A model generated the notes under the pieces. The model was not told where the DNA came from, searched no databases, and saw only the letters and a program-made list of their open reading frames with translations. DNA of 64,000 nt from Micrococcus lacusdianchii (lineage in GTDB: Bacteria > Actinomycetota > Actinomycetes > Actinomycetales > Micrococcaceae). The stretch spans positions 124,001 to 188,000 of the forward strand of contig NZ_JAKNUW010000003.1 in assembly GCF_023155805.1 (NCBI RefSeq). The letters are read 5' to 3'. The position numbers and the translations under genes were made by a program. Numbering within the stretch: position 1 is the stretch's first letter; every line of letters starts with the position of its first letter. Positions 1-8,317 of this stretch are shown here, piece by piece.

Positions 1-504
1 CTCCACGCGGCGGCGCTGGCCGCCGGAGAGGGTGTGCAGCGGCTGGTCCAGCACGCGGTCCGGCAGGCCGAGGTTCGAGGTGATCCGCGCGGCCTCGGAC
101 TCCGCGGCATACCCGCCGCGGGCCTCGAACTCCGCCCCGAGCCGCGAGTACCGGTCCATCGCCTTCTGGCGCTGCGCGTCGTCGTCGGAGGCCATGCCCT
201 CCTCCGCGGCCCGCATGCGGCGGATCGTCTGGTCGAGGTCGCGGGCGGAGAGGATGCGGTCCCGGCCGGACTGCTCCATGTCGTCCACCTTCGGGTCCTG
301 GGGCAGGTAGCCGATGCGGCCCGAGGCGGTCACGGTGCCCGCGGTGGGCTGGGTGCGGCCGGCGAGCACCTTGGTCAGGGTGGTCTTGCCGGCGCCGTTG
401 CGGCCCACCAGGCCCACCTTGTCCCCCCGGTCCACGCGGAAGCTCACCTCGTCCATGAGGAGCCGGGCGCCGACGCGCAGTTCGAGATCGGTGACGGTGA
501 GCAT
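1..504 (-). CDS. ABC-F family ATPase, N-terminal part (runs off the left edge)
   Basis: The first 168 residues of an ABC-F protein, the soluble duplicated-ATPase family that acts on ribosomes (translation factors and ribosome-protection proteins). Seen: start MLTVTDLELRVGARLLMDEV, Walker A GRNGAGKTT near residue 37, a Q-loop region (GYLPQDP) and the ABC signature LSGGQRRRVE at the window edge. No membrane segment. The second ATPase half lies outside the window, so the subtype cannot be decided. The ATG at 504 is preceded by an AGGAG-like site and by a -10 hexamer TAGACT about 54 bases upstream. The gene diverges from the metallopeptidase at 584. Confidence 0.85.
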   Translation of the reverse strand, partial: MLTVTDLELRVGARLLMDEVSFRVDRGDKVGLVGRNGAGKTTLTKVLAGRTQPTAGTVTASGRIGYLPQDPKVDDMEQSGRDRILSARDLDQTIRRMRAAEEGMASDDDAQRQKAMDRYSRLGAEFEARGGYAAESEAARITSNLGLPDRVLDQPLHTLSGGQRRRVE

Positions 505-557
505 GGGAAGGGAGGGCTCCTGCAGGTGGGGGGATGCGCCGACTGCGGCGCCGGGCC

Positions 558-563
558 AGTCTA
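558..563 (-). promoter_or_regulatory. -10 element of the ABC-F gene
   Basis: TAGACT on the minus strand; the expected transcription start is near 551, leaving a leader of about 47 bases. It lies only 7 bp from the plus-strand -10 hexamer of the neighbouring gene. Confidence 0.5.
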
Positions 564-570
564 GTCCGTC

Positions 571-576
571 TACACT
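571..576 (+). promoter_or_regulatory. -10 element of the metallopeptidase gene (leaderless)
   Basis: TACACT followed by 7 bases and then the ATG at 584, so the transcript probably begins at or next to the start codon. Confidence 0.5.
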
Positions 577-583
577 CTGGCGC

Positions 584-1534
584 ATGAGCTTCAACGAGAA
601 CGTGCAGATCAACGCCGGCCGTGCCCGCGGCGGAGGCGGCGGCCTGGGTGGCCGCGGTGCCGCGATCGGCGGCGGCGGCGGTCTGCTCGCCCTGCTCATC
701 GCCGTGTTCTTCCCCCAGTACGCCGACGACCTCGGCATCGGCGGGGCGGGCACGGACACCGGCTCCACCTACGGCCAGTACCAGCAGCAGATCCCAGGCA
801 GCGGCTCCCAGCCGGTCTCGGACGCCGAGTGCTCCACGGGTGCGGACGCCAACCGCAGCACCGACTGCCGCGTGATCGCCACCACCGAGTCCGCCGACGC
901 GTTCTGGGGCGAGTACATGGGCCAGTTCGACACGATCGACTGGCGCCAGCCGGACCTCACCCTCTTCAACGGCAGCGTCACCACGGGCGGCTGCGGTTCG
1001 GCGACCTCCGCCACGGGCCCGTTCTACTGCCCCGCGGACGAGTCGATGTACTTCGACACGGACTTCTTCGCCACCCTGAGCTCGGACTTCGGCGCGCAGG
1101 GCGGCCCGCTCGCCGAGCAGTACATCGTGGCCCACGAGTACGCGCACCACGTGCAGAACGTGGTCGGCTGGCTGCGGTACGCCCAGGACGGGCAGACCGG
1201 CGTGGAGTCCAACATCGTGCGCTCCGAGCTGCAGGCCGACTGTCTCGCGGGCATGTGGGCCGGGCAGGCCACCCAGACCATCGACCCCGAGTCCGGTGAG
1301 CCCTTCCTCAAGCCCATCACCCAGGACCAGCTGGCCCAGGCCATCGACGCCGCCGGCGCCGTGGGCGACGACCGCATCCAGGAGCAGTACCAGGGACGCG
1401 TCAACCCGGAGGCCTTCACGCACGGCTCCTCCGAGCAGCGCCAGGCCTGGTTCATGCGCGGCTACGAGACGGCGCGGCAGTCCCCGGACATCAACCAGTG
1501 CAACACCTTCCAGGCGGAGACGCTCGACATCTGA
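584..1534 (+). CDS. Neutral zinc metallopeptidase (YpfJ family)
   Basis: 316 residues. A glycine-rich N-terminus is followed by one hydrophobic segment (about residues 25-45), so the protein is probably membrane-anchored with an outside catalytic domain. The zinc site HEYAH is at residues 184-188 (HExxH) and a downstream ELQADCLAGMW supplies the likely third ligand (glutamate), as in the YpfJ/PF04228 family. Substrate unknown. I chose ATG 584 because it follows a -10 hexamer by 7 bases and because upstream codons read through the divergent promoter region. It ends at a strong hairpin. Confidence 0.9.
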   Translation: MSFNENVQINAGRARGGGGGLGGRGAAIGGGGGLLALLIAVFFPQYADDLGIGGAGTDTGSTYGQYQQQIPGSGSQPVSDAECSTGADANRSTDCRVIATTESADAFWGEYMGQFDTIDWRQPDLTLFNGSVTTGGCGSATSATGPFYCPADESMYFDTDFFATLSSDFGAQGGPLAEQYIVAHEYAHHVQNVVGWLRYAQDGQTGVESNIVRSELQADCLAGMWAGQATQTIDPESGEPFLKPITQDQLAQAIDAAGAVGDDRIQEQYQGRVNPEAFTHGSSEQRQAWFMRGYETARQSPDINQCNTFQAETLDI

Positions 1535-1550
1535 GCCGCTCCACCGGACC

Positions 1551-1594
1551 ACGACGGCGCCCGCACCTCCTCCGGAAGGTGCGGGCGCCGTCGT
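1551..1594. terminator. Bidirectional hairpin terminator
   Basis: 18-bp perfect stem (1551-1568 with 1577-1594) beginning ACGACGGCGCC, no T-run. It sits between two convergent genes, the metallopeptidase and the lipoprotein gene. Confidence 0.75.
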
Positions 1595-1624
1595 CTGTCC
1601 CGGGCGCGGAGAGGCCGGATCCCG

Positions 1625-2281
1625 TCAGCCCGCGAGCAGCTCCTCGGTCCGGCGCTGCACGTCCTGGAGCGACTCGGCCGCGTCCGGCAGGATGAACTCC
1701 GCGTCCCCGGGCACCATCACGGTGGACAGCGTCCCCGCGGCGTCGGGTCCGATCACGCCGGACCGGTTGGTCATGAACAGGGCGTCCGGAGTGTCCGAGG
1801 ACATCAGGTACCAGAGGAACGACTCGGCAGGCGGGGCGGTCTCCGGGGCCGCCCCGTAGACCCACACCCGGACGGTGTCCCCCGGCTCGCCGGTGAGCAC
1901 GTCCTCCACCCGCACCGTGAGCAGCGAGGTCTCCAGCGCACTGCCGTCCGGGGCCGGGACGACGCGCCCGTCCACCTCCCGGGCGCCGGTCACGCCCTCG
2001 ATGCGGCCGCGCACGACCACGGTCGACTTCTCCGTCAGGTCCTCCAGGCTCATCGCCGGGTCCACCTCGCTGATCATGATCGCGCTGTAGCCGGCCCAGA
2101 AGTCCTCCCGGGCCTGCGTGGACGTCGGAGCCGTGGAGGACGGACCCGCCGACGTCGGCGGTGCGGCGGCGGGTCCGTCGCCCGTCGGCCGGGGCGCCTC
2201 GCCGGCGCATCCGATCAGGGCGAGCGCCAGGGCCGCCGCGAGGGCGGTCGCGGGGACTGCGGTGCGGGTGCTGGGAACCAT
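1625..2281 (-). CDS. Putative secreted lipoprotein, function unknown
   Basis: 218 residues with a lipoprotein signal peptide: positive start MVPSTRTAV, a hydrophobic core of alanine and leucine and the lipobox ALIGC with Cys25. The mature part opens with a Pro/Ala/Thr-rich linker, then a folded region containing VVVRGRIEGV and VEDVLTGEPGDTVRVWVYG. I do not recognise the family. ATG 2281 is chosen because upstream in-frame codons would place arginine-rich sequence before the signal peptide. It is a single-gene unit bounded by hairpins on both sides. Confidence 0.75.
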   Translation of the reverse strand: MVPSTRTAVPATALAAALALALIGCAGEAPRPTGDGPAAAPPTSAGPSSTAPTSTQAREDFWAGYSAIMISEVDPAMSLEDLTEKSTVVVRGRIEGVTGAREVDGRVVPAPDGSALETSLLTVRVEDVLTGEPGDTVRVWVYGAAPETAPPAESFLWYLMSSDTPDALFMTNRSGVIGPDAAGTLSTVMVPGDAEFILPDAAESLQDVQRRTEELLAG

Positions 2282-2306
2282 GGGGTCACCCCCTGTCGTG
2301 GACGGA

Positions 2307-2323
2307 CCCCTCCCGGTGAGGGG
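2307..2323. repeat. Short hairpin upstream of the lipoprotein gene
   Basis: CCCCTC-N5-GAGGGG in the leader of the lipoprotein gene, 26-42 bases before its start. A second inverted repeat, CATGCC-CCC-GGCATG, is at 2352-2366. Role unknown. Confidence 0.4.
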
Positions 2324-2402
2324 CCTGTGCCCCGATTCTCCCAGACGGCGCCATGCCCCCGGCATGTCGAGGAGCCACCTTCCCACCCTCGTCCTCCCGC
2401 CC

Positions 2403-2458
2403 TCATCCGGACGTTAGGGCCGGAATTCGATGCCCATTCCGGTCCGGATGTCCGGATG
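2403..2458. repeat. Nested inverted repeats in an intergenic stretch
   Basis: CATCCGGAC (2403-2411) is inverted at 2442-2450 and again at 2450-2458 as GTCCGGATG. Nested inside, CCGGAAT (2420-2426) is inverted as ATTCCGG (2436-2442). The stretch is less GC-rich than its surroundings and lies between the lipoprotein gene and the suf operon terminator (2282-2575 holds no credible gene). Confidence 0.5.
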
Positions 2459-2500
2459 GGCGGCTGCGCAGGGGGCCGTGCGTGCGCGCCGGCACCCTCC

Positions 2501-2551
2501 ACGACGACGCCGGCCCGCACCCCTCGGGGAGATGCGGGCCGGCGTCGTCGT
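2501..2551. terminator. Terminator of the suf operon
   Basis: Near-perfect stem of about 19 bp starting ACGACGACGCCGGCCCGCA, no T-run, just beyond the sufT stop on the minus strand. Confidence 0.75.
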
Positions 2552-2575
2552 CCGGGGCGCGGAGACCCCGCGGGG

Positions 2576-2902
2576 TCAGATGTTGAAGCCCAGGGCGCGC
2601 ATCTGGTCCTTGCCGTCCTCGGTGATCCGCTCGGGACCCCACGGCGGCATCCAGACCCAGTTCAGGCGCCACTCGTCCACCAGCGTGCCGATGGCGCGGG
2701 AGACCTGGTCCTCGATCTCGTCGGTGAGCGGGCAGGCGGCCGTGGTGAGGGTCATGTCCACGAGCAGCGCGCCGTCCTCGGCGTAGTGCAGCCCGTAGAG
2801 CAGGCCCAGGTCCACGACGTTCACGCCCAGCTCTGGGTCGATGACGTCCTTGAGGGCCTCGCGGACGTCCTCGACCGGCGTCTGTGCAGCGGTGTCGACC
2901 AT
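2576..2902 (-). CDS. sufT: SufT, MIP18/DUF59-family Fe-S cluster assembly factor
   Basis: 108 residues, usual family length. Seen: the N-terminal motif DPELGVNVVDLGLLY, the TTAACPL segment with the conserved cysteine, and the C-terminal WGPERITEDGKDQMRALGF. Family members help maturation or delivery of Fe-S clusters to target proteins. Last gene of the suf operon; its ATG begins 2 bases after the sufC stop, so the two are probably translated together. Cytosolic. Confidence 0.92.
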   Translation of the reverse strand: MVDTAAQTPVEDVREALKDVIDPELGVNVVDLGLLYGLHYAEDGALLVDMTLTTAACPLTDEIEDQVSRAIGTLVDEWRLNWVWMPPWGPERITEDGKDQMRALGFNI

Positions 2903-2904
2903 GC

Positions 2905-3669
2905 TCAGACCCCCGCCGAGGCCTTCACGAAGCGCTCGTAGCCCTCGGCCTCGAGCTGGTCGGCCAGCTCGGGGCCGCCGGACTCGGCCACGCGGCCGTC
3001 CACCAGCACGTGCACGTGGTCGGGCTTGATGTAGTTGAGGATGCGCGTGTAATGGGTGATGAGCAGGGTGCCCATCTCGTTGGCCTGCGCGGCGCGGTTG
3101 ACGCCCTCGGAGACGATGCGCAGGGCGTCCACGTCGAGGCCGGAGTCGGTCTCGTCGAGGATCGCGAAGGTCGGCTTGAACAGCTCGAGCTGGAGGATCT
3201 CGGCGCGCTTCTTCTCACCGCCGGAGAAGCCCTCGTTGACGTTGCGGTTCATGAACGCCGGGTCGATCTGCAGCGCCTCGAAGGCGCCCTTGACGTCCTT
3301 GGTCCACGTGCGCAGCGAGGGGGCCTCGCCGTCGATCGCGGTCTTCGCGGTGCGCAGGAAGTTGGTCATGGTGACGCCCGGGATCTCCACGGGGTACTGC
3401 ATGGCCAGGAACAGGCCGGCCTGGGCGCGCTCGTCCACGGACATCTCGAGGACGTCCTCGCCGTCGAGGGTGATGGACCCGGAGGTCACATCGTAGCGGG
3501 GGTGGCCGGCGATGGTGGAGGCCAGCGTGGACTTGCCGGAGCCGTTGGGCCCCATGATGGCGTGGGTCTGGCCCGTCTCGATGGTCAGCGACAGGCCCTT
3601 GAGGATCTCCTTGGGGCCGTTCTCGGTCTCGATCTGCACGTGCAGGTCGGTGATCTGCAGGGTTGCCAT
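2905..3669 (-). CDS. sufC: SufC, Fe-S assembly ATPase
   Basis: 254 residues. ABC ATPase of the SufBCD scaffold complex, which builds Fe-S clusters. Seen: Walker A GPNGSGKST near residues 40-48, Q-loop region AMQYPVEIPG, signature GFSGGEKKRAEI typical of SufC, and Walker B LDETDSGLDVDAL. There is no membrane partner; its partners SufB and SufD are encoded just upstream. Start ATG 3669 has GGAGAA 7 bases before it. Confidence 0.96.
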   Translation of the reverse strand: MATLQITDLHVQIETENGPKEILKGLSLTIETGQTHAIMGPNGSGKSTLASTIAGHPRYDVTSGSITLDGEDVLEMSVDERAQAGLFLAMQYPVEIPGVTMTNFLRTAKTAIDGEAPSLRTWTKDVKGAFEALQIDPAFMNRNVNEGFSGGEKKRAEILQLELFKPTFAILDETDSGLDVDALRIVSEGVNRAAQANEMGTLLITHYTRILNYIKPDHVHVLVDGRVAESGGPELADQLEAEGYERFVKASAGV

Positions 3670-3716
3670 GGGCGGTTCTCCTTGGGGGAAGCGTGGGGGG
3701 TGGGGGCGGGCGGGGC

Positions 3717-4958
3717 TCAGAGCGGCGTGACCTGCAGCTCCGCCTCCATGACCTCGGTGAGCTCGCGCTCGACGTCGGGGATCCGGATCTTCTGGATGAT
3801 CTCGTTGAGGAAGCCGCGCACGATCAGCTGGCGCGCCTCGGTCTCCGGGATGCCGCGGGCCATGAGGTAGAAGAGCTGGGTCTCGTCGAACCGGCCGGTG
3901 GCGGACGCGTGGCCCGCACCCTCGATCACGCCGGTCTCGATCTCCAGGTTCGGGACGGAGTCGGCGCGGGCGCCGTCCGTGAGGAGCAGGTTCTCGTTCT
4001 TCTCGTACGAGTCCGTGCCCTCGGCCTCGGCGCGGATCAGCACGTCGCCCACCCACACGGTGCGCGCGTCCTGGCCCTGCAGGGCGCCCTTGTAGAGCAC
4101 GTTGGACACGCAGTTCGGGCGGTTGTGGTCCACGAACAGGCGGTTCTCCAGGTGCTGGCCGGCGTCGGCGAAGTACAGGCCGTACATCTCGGCCTCGCCC
4201 CGCTCGCCCGCGAAGCGGGAGGTCGGGGTCAGGCGCACCAGCGAGCCACCGTGGGACACGGTGACGTGCTTGAGGTGCGCGTTCTGCCCGACGGACGCCT
4301 GATGGGCGCCCACGTGCACGGCGTCGTCCTCCCACGCCTGGACGGACACCACGTTGAGGCGGGCGTCCCGGCGCACGTCGAGCTCGACGTTCTGGGCCAC
4401 CACGGCGGTGCCCCGATGGGTGATCACGACGTCGGCGGCGGCGTTCTCCTCGACCACCACGGTCAGGTGGTGGGCCGCAGGCGCGGACCCGGCCCCGGTG
4501 ACGTCGATGCGCACGGGGGCCGGGACCTCCGCGCCGGCGGCCACGGTGACGACCGTGGCCTGCTCGAACGAGGCCCAGGCGGCGGCCGAGACGCGGTCGT
4601 CGGGGGTCACGACGGAGCCGACGCGGGCGTCGTCACGGCCCACGGTCTCCACGGTCACGCCCGCGTGCTCAGACACGGTGACGACCGGGGCCGGGCCGGT
4701 CAGACGCGCGTCGTCGCCGCCGGGCAGGTGCAGCCCCGCCAGGCGGTCCAGCGGGGTGAAGCGCCAGTCCTCCTCCCGGCCGGTGAGGGTCGGGAAGTCG
4801 GCGAGGTCCTTGGACGCCACGCGGTCGGCGCGGGACTGCCCGGCCGCGCGCGGAGCGCGCTGGACCTCGGCGTTCTGGCCGCGGGCCAGCTGCTCGCCCT
4901 CGTCCCCCATCCCGGGGATCAGGTTGCGCTCTGCGGTGTTCTCCACGATGTCGGTCAA
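3717..4958 (-). CDS. sufD: SufD, Fe-S assembly scaffold subunit
   Basis: 413 residues from a TTG start at 4958, one base after the sufB stop. SufD forms the SufBC2D complex. Seen: FPTLTGREEDWRFTPLDRL near the N-terminus, the beta-helix core and the C-terminal block RFDETQLFYLMARGIPETEARQLIVRGFLNEI, which resembles that of SufB. No ATG lies at the expected point; a later ATG would remove about 15 residues, so the exact start is uncertain. Confidence 0.93.
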   Translation of the reverse strand: MTDIVENTAERNLIPGMGDEGEQLARGQNAEVQRAPRAAGQSRADRVASKDLADFPTLTGREEDWRFTPLDRLAGLHLPGGDDARLTGPAPVVTVSEHAGVTVETVGRDDARVGSVVTPDDRVSAAAWASFEQATVVTVAAGAEVPAPVRIDVTGAGSAPAAHHLTVVVEENAAADVVITHRGTAVVAQNVELDVRRDARLNVVSVQAWEDDAVHVGAHQASVGQNAHLKHVTVSHGGSLVRLTPTSRFAGERGEAEMYGLYFADAGQHLENRLFVDHNRPNCVSNVLYKGALQGQDARTVWVGDVLIRAEAEGTDSYEKNENLLLTDGARADSVPNLEIETGVIEGAGHASATGRFDETQLFYLMARGIPETEARQLIVRGFLNEIIQKIRIPDVERELTEVMEAELQVTPL

Positions 4959-4959
4959 C

Positions 4960-6432
4960 TCAGCCCACCGATCCTTCCATCTGCAGTTCGATCAGCTTGT
5001 TCAGCTCGAGGGCGTACTCCATCGGCAGCTCGCGGGCGATCGGCTCGATGAAGCCGCGCACGATCATGGCCATCGCCTCGTCCTCGGACAGGCCGCGGCT
5101 CATGAGGTAGAACAGCTGCTCCTCGGAGACGCGGGACACGGTGGCCTCGTGGCCGAGGGTCACGTCGTCCTCGCGGATGTCGATGTACGGGTAGGTGTCC
5201 GAACGGGACACCGTGTCCACCAGGAGGGCGTCGCACACCACGGAGTTCGCCGAGCCCTTGGCGCCCTCGCTCACCTGCACGAGGCCGCGGTAGGCGGCGC
5301 GGCCGCCGTTGCGCGCCACGGACTTGGAGACGATCGAGCTCGACGTGTTCGGGGCCATGTGCACCATCTTGGAGCCGGTGTCCTGGTGCTGGTCCTTGCC
5401 TGCGAAGGCCACGGAGAGGGTCTCGCCGGTGGCGCGCTCGCCCGTGAGGTACACGGCCGGGTACTTCATGGTGACCTTGGAGCCGATGTTGCCGTCGACC
5501 CACTCCATGGTGCCGCCGGCCTCGACCACGGCACGCTTGGTCACCAGGTTGTACACGTTGGTGGACCAGTTCTGGATGGTGGTGTAGCGCACGCGGGCGT
5601 TCTTCTTCACCACGATCTCCACCACGGCGGAGTGCAGTGAGTCCGACTTGTACATCGGGGCGGTGCAGCCCTCGATGTAGTGCACGTACGAGTCCTCGTC
5701 CGCGATGATCAGCGTCCGCTCGAACTGGCCCATGTTCTCCGTGTTGATGCGGAAGTAGGCCTGCAGCGGGATGTCCACGTGGACGCCCTTGGGGACGTAC
5801 ACGAAGGAGCCGCCGGACCACACGGAGGTGTTCAGCGAGGCGAACTTGTTGTCGCCCACCGGGATGACGGTGCCGAAGTACTCCTCGAACAGCTCGGGGT
5901 GCTCCTTCAGCGCGGTGTCGGTGTCGAGGAAGATGACGCCCTGCTCCTCCAGGTCCTCGCGGATCTGGTGGTAGACGACCTCGGACTCGTACTGGGCGGC
6001 CACGCCGGAGACGAGGCGCTCACGCTCGGCCTCGGGGATGCCGAGGCGCTCGTACGTGTTGCGGATGTCCTCCGGCAGGTCCTCCCAGGTCTTGGCCTGG
6101 CCTTCGGTGGAGCGCACGAAGTACTTGATGTTGTCGAAGTGGATCCCGGAGAGGTCCGGGCCCCATGCCGGCATCGGCTTGCGCTCGAAGTACTTCAGCG
6201 CCTTGAGGCGGAGCTTGGTCATCCACTCCGGCTCGTCCTTCTTGGCGGAGATGTCCTTGACGACGTCCTCGTTCAGGCCGCGGCGCGCGGTCTGACCGGC
6301 GACGTCGGAGTCGGCCCAGCCGTACTGGTAGGCGCCGATGGCGTTGAGCTCGGGGTTCTTCTCGAGGATCTCGTTGATGACGCCGGGATCGGCGGTCGGC
6401 GAGCTGTCCTGCTGGATGATCTGGTCGGTCAT
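4960..6432 (-). CDS. sufB: SufB, Fe-S assembly scaffold subunit
   Basis: 490 residues, slightly longer than the roughly 470 common in the family. The most conserved Suf protein, on which clusters are built with SufC and SufD. Seen: [56 protein letters not shown] and the C-terminal [23 protein letters not shown] 6432 follows a purine-rich GAGAGAGG. It lies 53 bases after sufR and is probably transcribed with it. Confidence 0.96.
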   Translation of the reverse strand: MTDQIIQQDSSPTADPGVINEILEKNPELNAIGAYQYGWADSDVAGQTARRGLNEDVVKDISAKKDEPEWMTKLRLKALKYFERKPMPAWGPDLSGIHFDNIKYFVRSTEGQAKTWEDLPEDIRNTYERLGIPEAERERLVSGVAAQYESEVVYHQIREDLEEQGVIFLDTDTALKEHPELFEEYFGTVIPVGDNKFASLNTSVWSGGSFVYVPKGVHVDIPLQAYFRINTENMGQFERTLIIADEDSYVHYIEGCTAPMYKSDSLHSAVVEIVVKKNARVRYTTIQNWSTNVYNLVTKRAVVEAGGTMEWVDGNIGSKVTMKYPAVYLTGERATGETLSVAFAGKDQHQDTGSKMVHMAPNTSSSIVSKSVARNGGRAAYRGLVQVSEGAKGSANSVVCDALLVDTVSRSDTYPYIDIREDDVTLGHEATVSRVSEEQLFYLMSRGLSEDEAMAMIVRGFIEPIARELPMEYALELNKLIELQMEGSVG

Positions 6433-6485
6433 CTCAGCCTCTCTCTCGGTCGGGGTGGACGGTGGGCGGTCGATGGGGGCGGGCG

Positions 6486-7169
6486 TCAGGCCCGCCCGAG
6501 CGGGACGTGCGTGGTGCACACGTGCCCGCCGGCGGCGAGGGTGGAGAGGCGGCGCACGTCCACGCCCAGCAGGCGGGCGAACAGCGCGGTCTCCTCCTCG
6601 CAGAACTCGGGGTGACGGGCCGGCAGCCCCTGGAGGGGGCAGTGGCCCTGGCAGACCTGCTCGGCGCGCAGGGTGGGCGCCAGTCCGGCCCGCACCCGCC
6701 GCACGCTGGCGGCGAAGCCGGCCTCGTCGAGAACCTGGGTCAGCACGCGGGCTCGCTCGGCCAGGTCCAGGGAGCGGCCGGCGACGGCGGCCCCATAGGC
6801 GTCCTCGACGGGCGCGAACGCGTGCCGGGCCTGGCGGCGCAGCTCCTCCTCCCCGCCGAGCTCCACGAGCCGGTCGAGGGAGGACAGGGCCACACCGAGG
6901 TGGTCGCCGCCCAGGCGGCGCTGGGCACGCTGGGTGACCACGTAGCGGCGGGAGGGGCGGCCGGCGCCGCGGGCCGCGGAGACGGCCTTGACCTCCACCA
7001 GGCCCTCCTCCTCGAGGGCGTCGAGGTGGCGGCGCACGGCGGCGGCGGTGAGCCCGAGGACGCGCCCGACCTCCGCCGCGGAGACGGGCCCGCGGGTGAG
7101 CACCCGGTCCAGGACGCGCTCGCGCGTGCCCGGGGCGGGCGCGGCGGTCTCTGCGGAGTCGGAATACAC
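6486..7169 (-). CDS. sufR: SufR, Fe-S-sensing repressor of the suf operon
   Basis: 227 residues from a GTG at 7169. The N-terminal winged helix (residues about 14-75, with [21 protein letters not shown] as recognition region) is followed by an effector domain. Cys173, Cys177, Cys190 and Cys218 fit the cluster-binding cysteines of SufR. First gene of the operon sufR-B-D-C-T. The GTG is chosen because it lies 6 bases after a good -10 hexamer (a leaderless message); an in-frame extension upstream would run through the promoter. Known SufR proteins repress their own operon when they hold a cluster. Confidence 0.9.
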   Translation of the reverse strand: MYSDSAETAAPAPGTRERVLDRVLTRGPVSAAEVGRVLGLTAAAVRRHLDALEEEGLVEVKAVSAARGAGRPSRRYVVTQRAQRRLGGDHLGVALSSLDRLVELGGEEELRRQARHAFAPVEDAYGAAVAGRSLDLAERARVLTQVLDEAGFAASVRRVRAGLAPTLRAEQVCQGHCPLQGLPARHPEFCEEETALFARLLGVDVRRLSTLAAGGHVCTTHVPLGRA

Positions 7170-7188
7170 AAGAACACTATGTCGTATT
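7163..7188. promoter_or_regulatory. Candidate SufR operator
   Basis: AATAC-N16-GTATT inverted repeat in an AT-rich island that covers the -10 element and start codon of sufR. Position suits autorepression; the binding protein is inferred. Confidence 0.45.
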
Positions 7189-7205
7189 GGTCTGGAACCG
7201 TTCAA
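7176..7205 (-). promoter_or_regulatory. Promoter of the suf operon
   Basis: On the minus strand, TTGAAC (7200-7205) and CATAGT (7176-7181) are separated by 18 bases; the sufR GTG follows 6 bases after the -10 hexamer. Confidence 0.6.
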
Positions 7206-7276
7206 GTCATGACGCGCGTGTCCCGCGCCACCCTGCCGCCCCGGCCGTTCCCGAGGGGACACCTGACCCGCGCGCC

Positions 7277-7282
7277 TAGACT
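7277..7282 (+). promoter_or_regulatory. -10 element of the ABC exporter operon (leaderless)
   Basis: TAGACT, then 6 bases, then the GTG at 7289. Confidence 0.55.
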
Positions 7283-7288
7283 GGTCGG

Positions 7289-8317
7289 GTGCCTCAGACC
7301 CCCGCCTCCCGCCCCGGCGCCCCCGCCCTGCGCCTGATCGGGGTGCACCGCACCCTGGGCCGCGGCCGCGCCCGCACCGAGGTGCTGCGCGGCGTCGACC
7401 TCACGGTGCGCGGCGGCGCCGTCACCGTGCTCCTGGGCCCGAACGGCGCGGGCAAGTCCACCACCCTGGGCCTGTGCCACGGCTCCGACCGTCCCGACGC
7501 AGGCACGGTCCGCGTCTTCGGCGAGGACCCCTGGCATGCCTCCGCGGACCTGCGGGCGCGCATCGGCGTCATGTGGCAGGAGGGCGGGCTGCCCCCCTCG
7601 GTGACGGCCCGCCGGTTCGTCCGGCACGTGGCCTCGCTCTACCGGGCGCCCCTGGACCCGGACGCCCTGCTGGACCGCCTGCGCATCGGCGCCGTCGCGG
7701 ACCGCCCCCTGCGTCGCCTCTCCGGGGGCCAGCGCCAGCGCGCGGCCCTGGCGGCCGCCGTCGTCGGCGCCCCCGACCTGCTCTTCCTCGACGAGCCCAC
7801 CGCGGGCCTGGACCCCGAGACCCGCCCCGTGGTCCACGAGGTCATCCGAGAGCACACCGCCCGCGGCGCCGCCGTCCTCCTCACCACGCACCTGCTCGAC
7901 GACGCCGAGCGCCTGGCGGACGAGGTCGCCATCCTGCGCGCCGGCCGCGTGGTGCGTGCCGGCACCCTGGAGCAACTCACCCGGGTGGCCGACGGCGACG
8001 TCCTGGACGTCGACTTCGGGGACGCCTCCCCGGCCGCCGTCGCGACGTGGGCGGACGCGGTGTCCGGGACCTTCCCCGTGACGCTCGACCACGACTCCCC
8101 GACCGCCCGCGTGGCCGGGGTGCGCTCCCCCGCGGAGCTGGAAGGCCTGACCGGCACGTGGACCGCCCACGGCCTCTTCCCCGCCCGGATCGAGCGGGCC
8201 ACCCTGCGGCTCGAGCGGCTCCTGCAGGACACCGGCCTCCCCACCGAGCCCGTCCAGACCGGTCCGGACGGTGCCCCCTCCCCGACCGACCAGACCCCCG
8301 CCGGAAGCCGATCATGA
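7289..8317 (+). CDS. ABC exporter ATP-binding protein
   Basis: 342 residues. Seen: Walker A GPNGAGKSTT near residue 50, signature LSGGQRQRAAL, Walker B LLFLDEPTAGLDPE, H-loop TTHLLDDAE, then a C-terminal extension of about 110 residues common in daunorubicin/drug-exporter type ATPases. It pairs with the permease whose ATG overlaps its stop (ATGA). Orthologous gene pairs sit between sufR and ctaA in many actinobacteria; substrate unknown, although a role linked to heme or respiration is a reasonable guess from the neighbourhood. Confidence 0.9.
   Translation: MPQTPASRPGAPALRLIGVHRTLGRGRARTEVLRGVDLTVRGGAVTVLLGPNGAGKSTTLGLCHGSDRPDAGTVRVFGEDPWHASADLRARIGVMWQEGGLPPSVTARRFVRHVASLYRAPLDPDALLDRLRIGAVADRPLRRLSGGQRQRAALAAAVVGAPDLLFLDEPTAGLDPETRPVVHEVIREHTARGAAVLLTTHLLDDAERLADEVAILRAGRVVRAGTLEQLTRVADGDVLDVDFGDASPAAVATWADAVSGTFPVTLDHDSPTARVAGVRSPAELEGLTGTWTAHGLFPARIERATLRLERLLQDTGLPTEPVQTGPDGAPSPTDQTPAGSRS

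Noticed and set aside
2327-2941. Plus-strand open frame across the gap before sufT
   Set aside because: It runs through a terminator and through sufT in antisense; no ribosome site and no family.
3663-5051. Long plus-strand open frame opposite sufD
   Set aside because: Its His/Gly/Val-rich protein is the usual antisense shadow of a GC-rich gene; sufD on the minus strand is clear.
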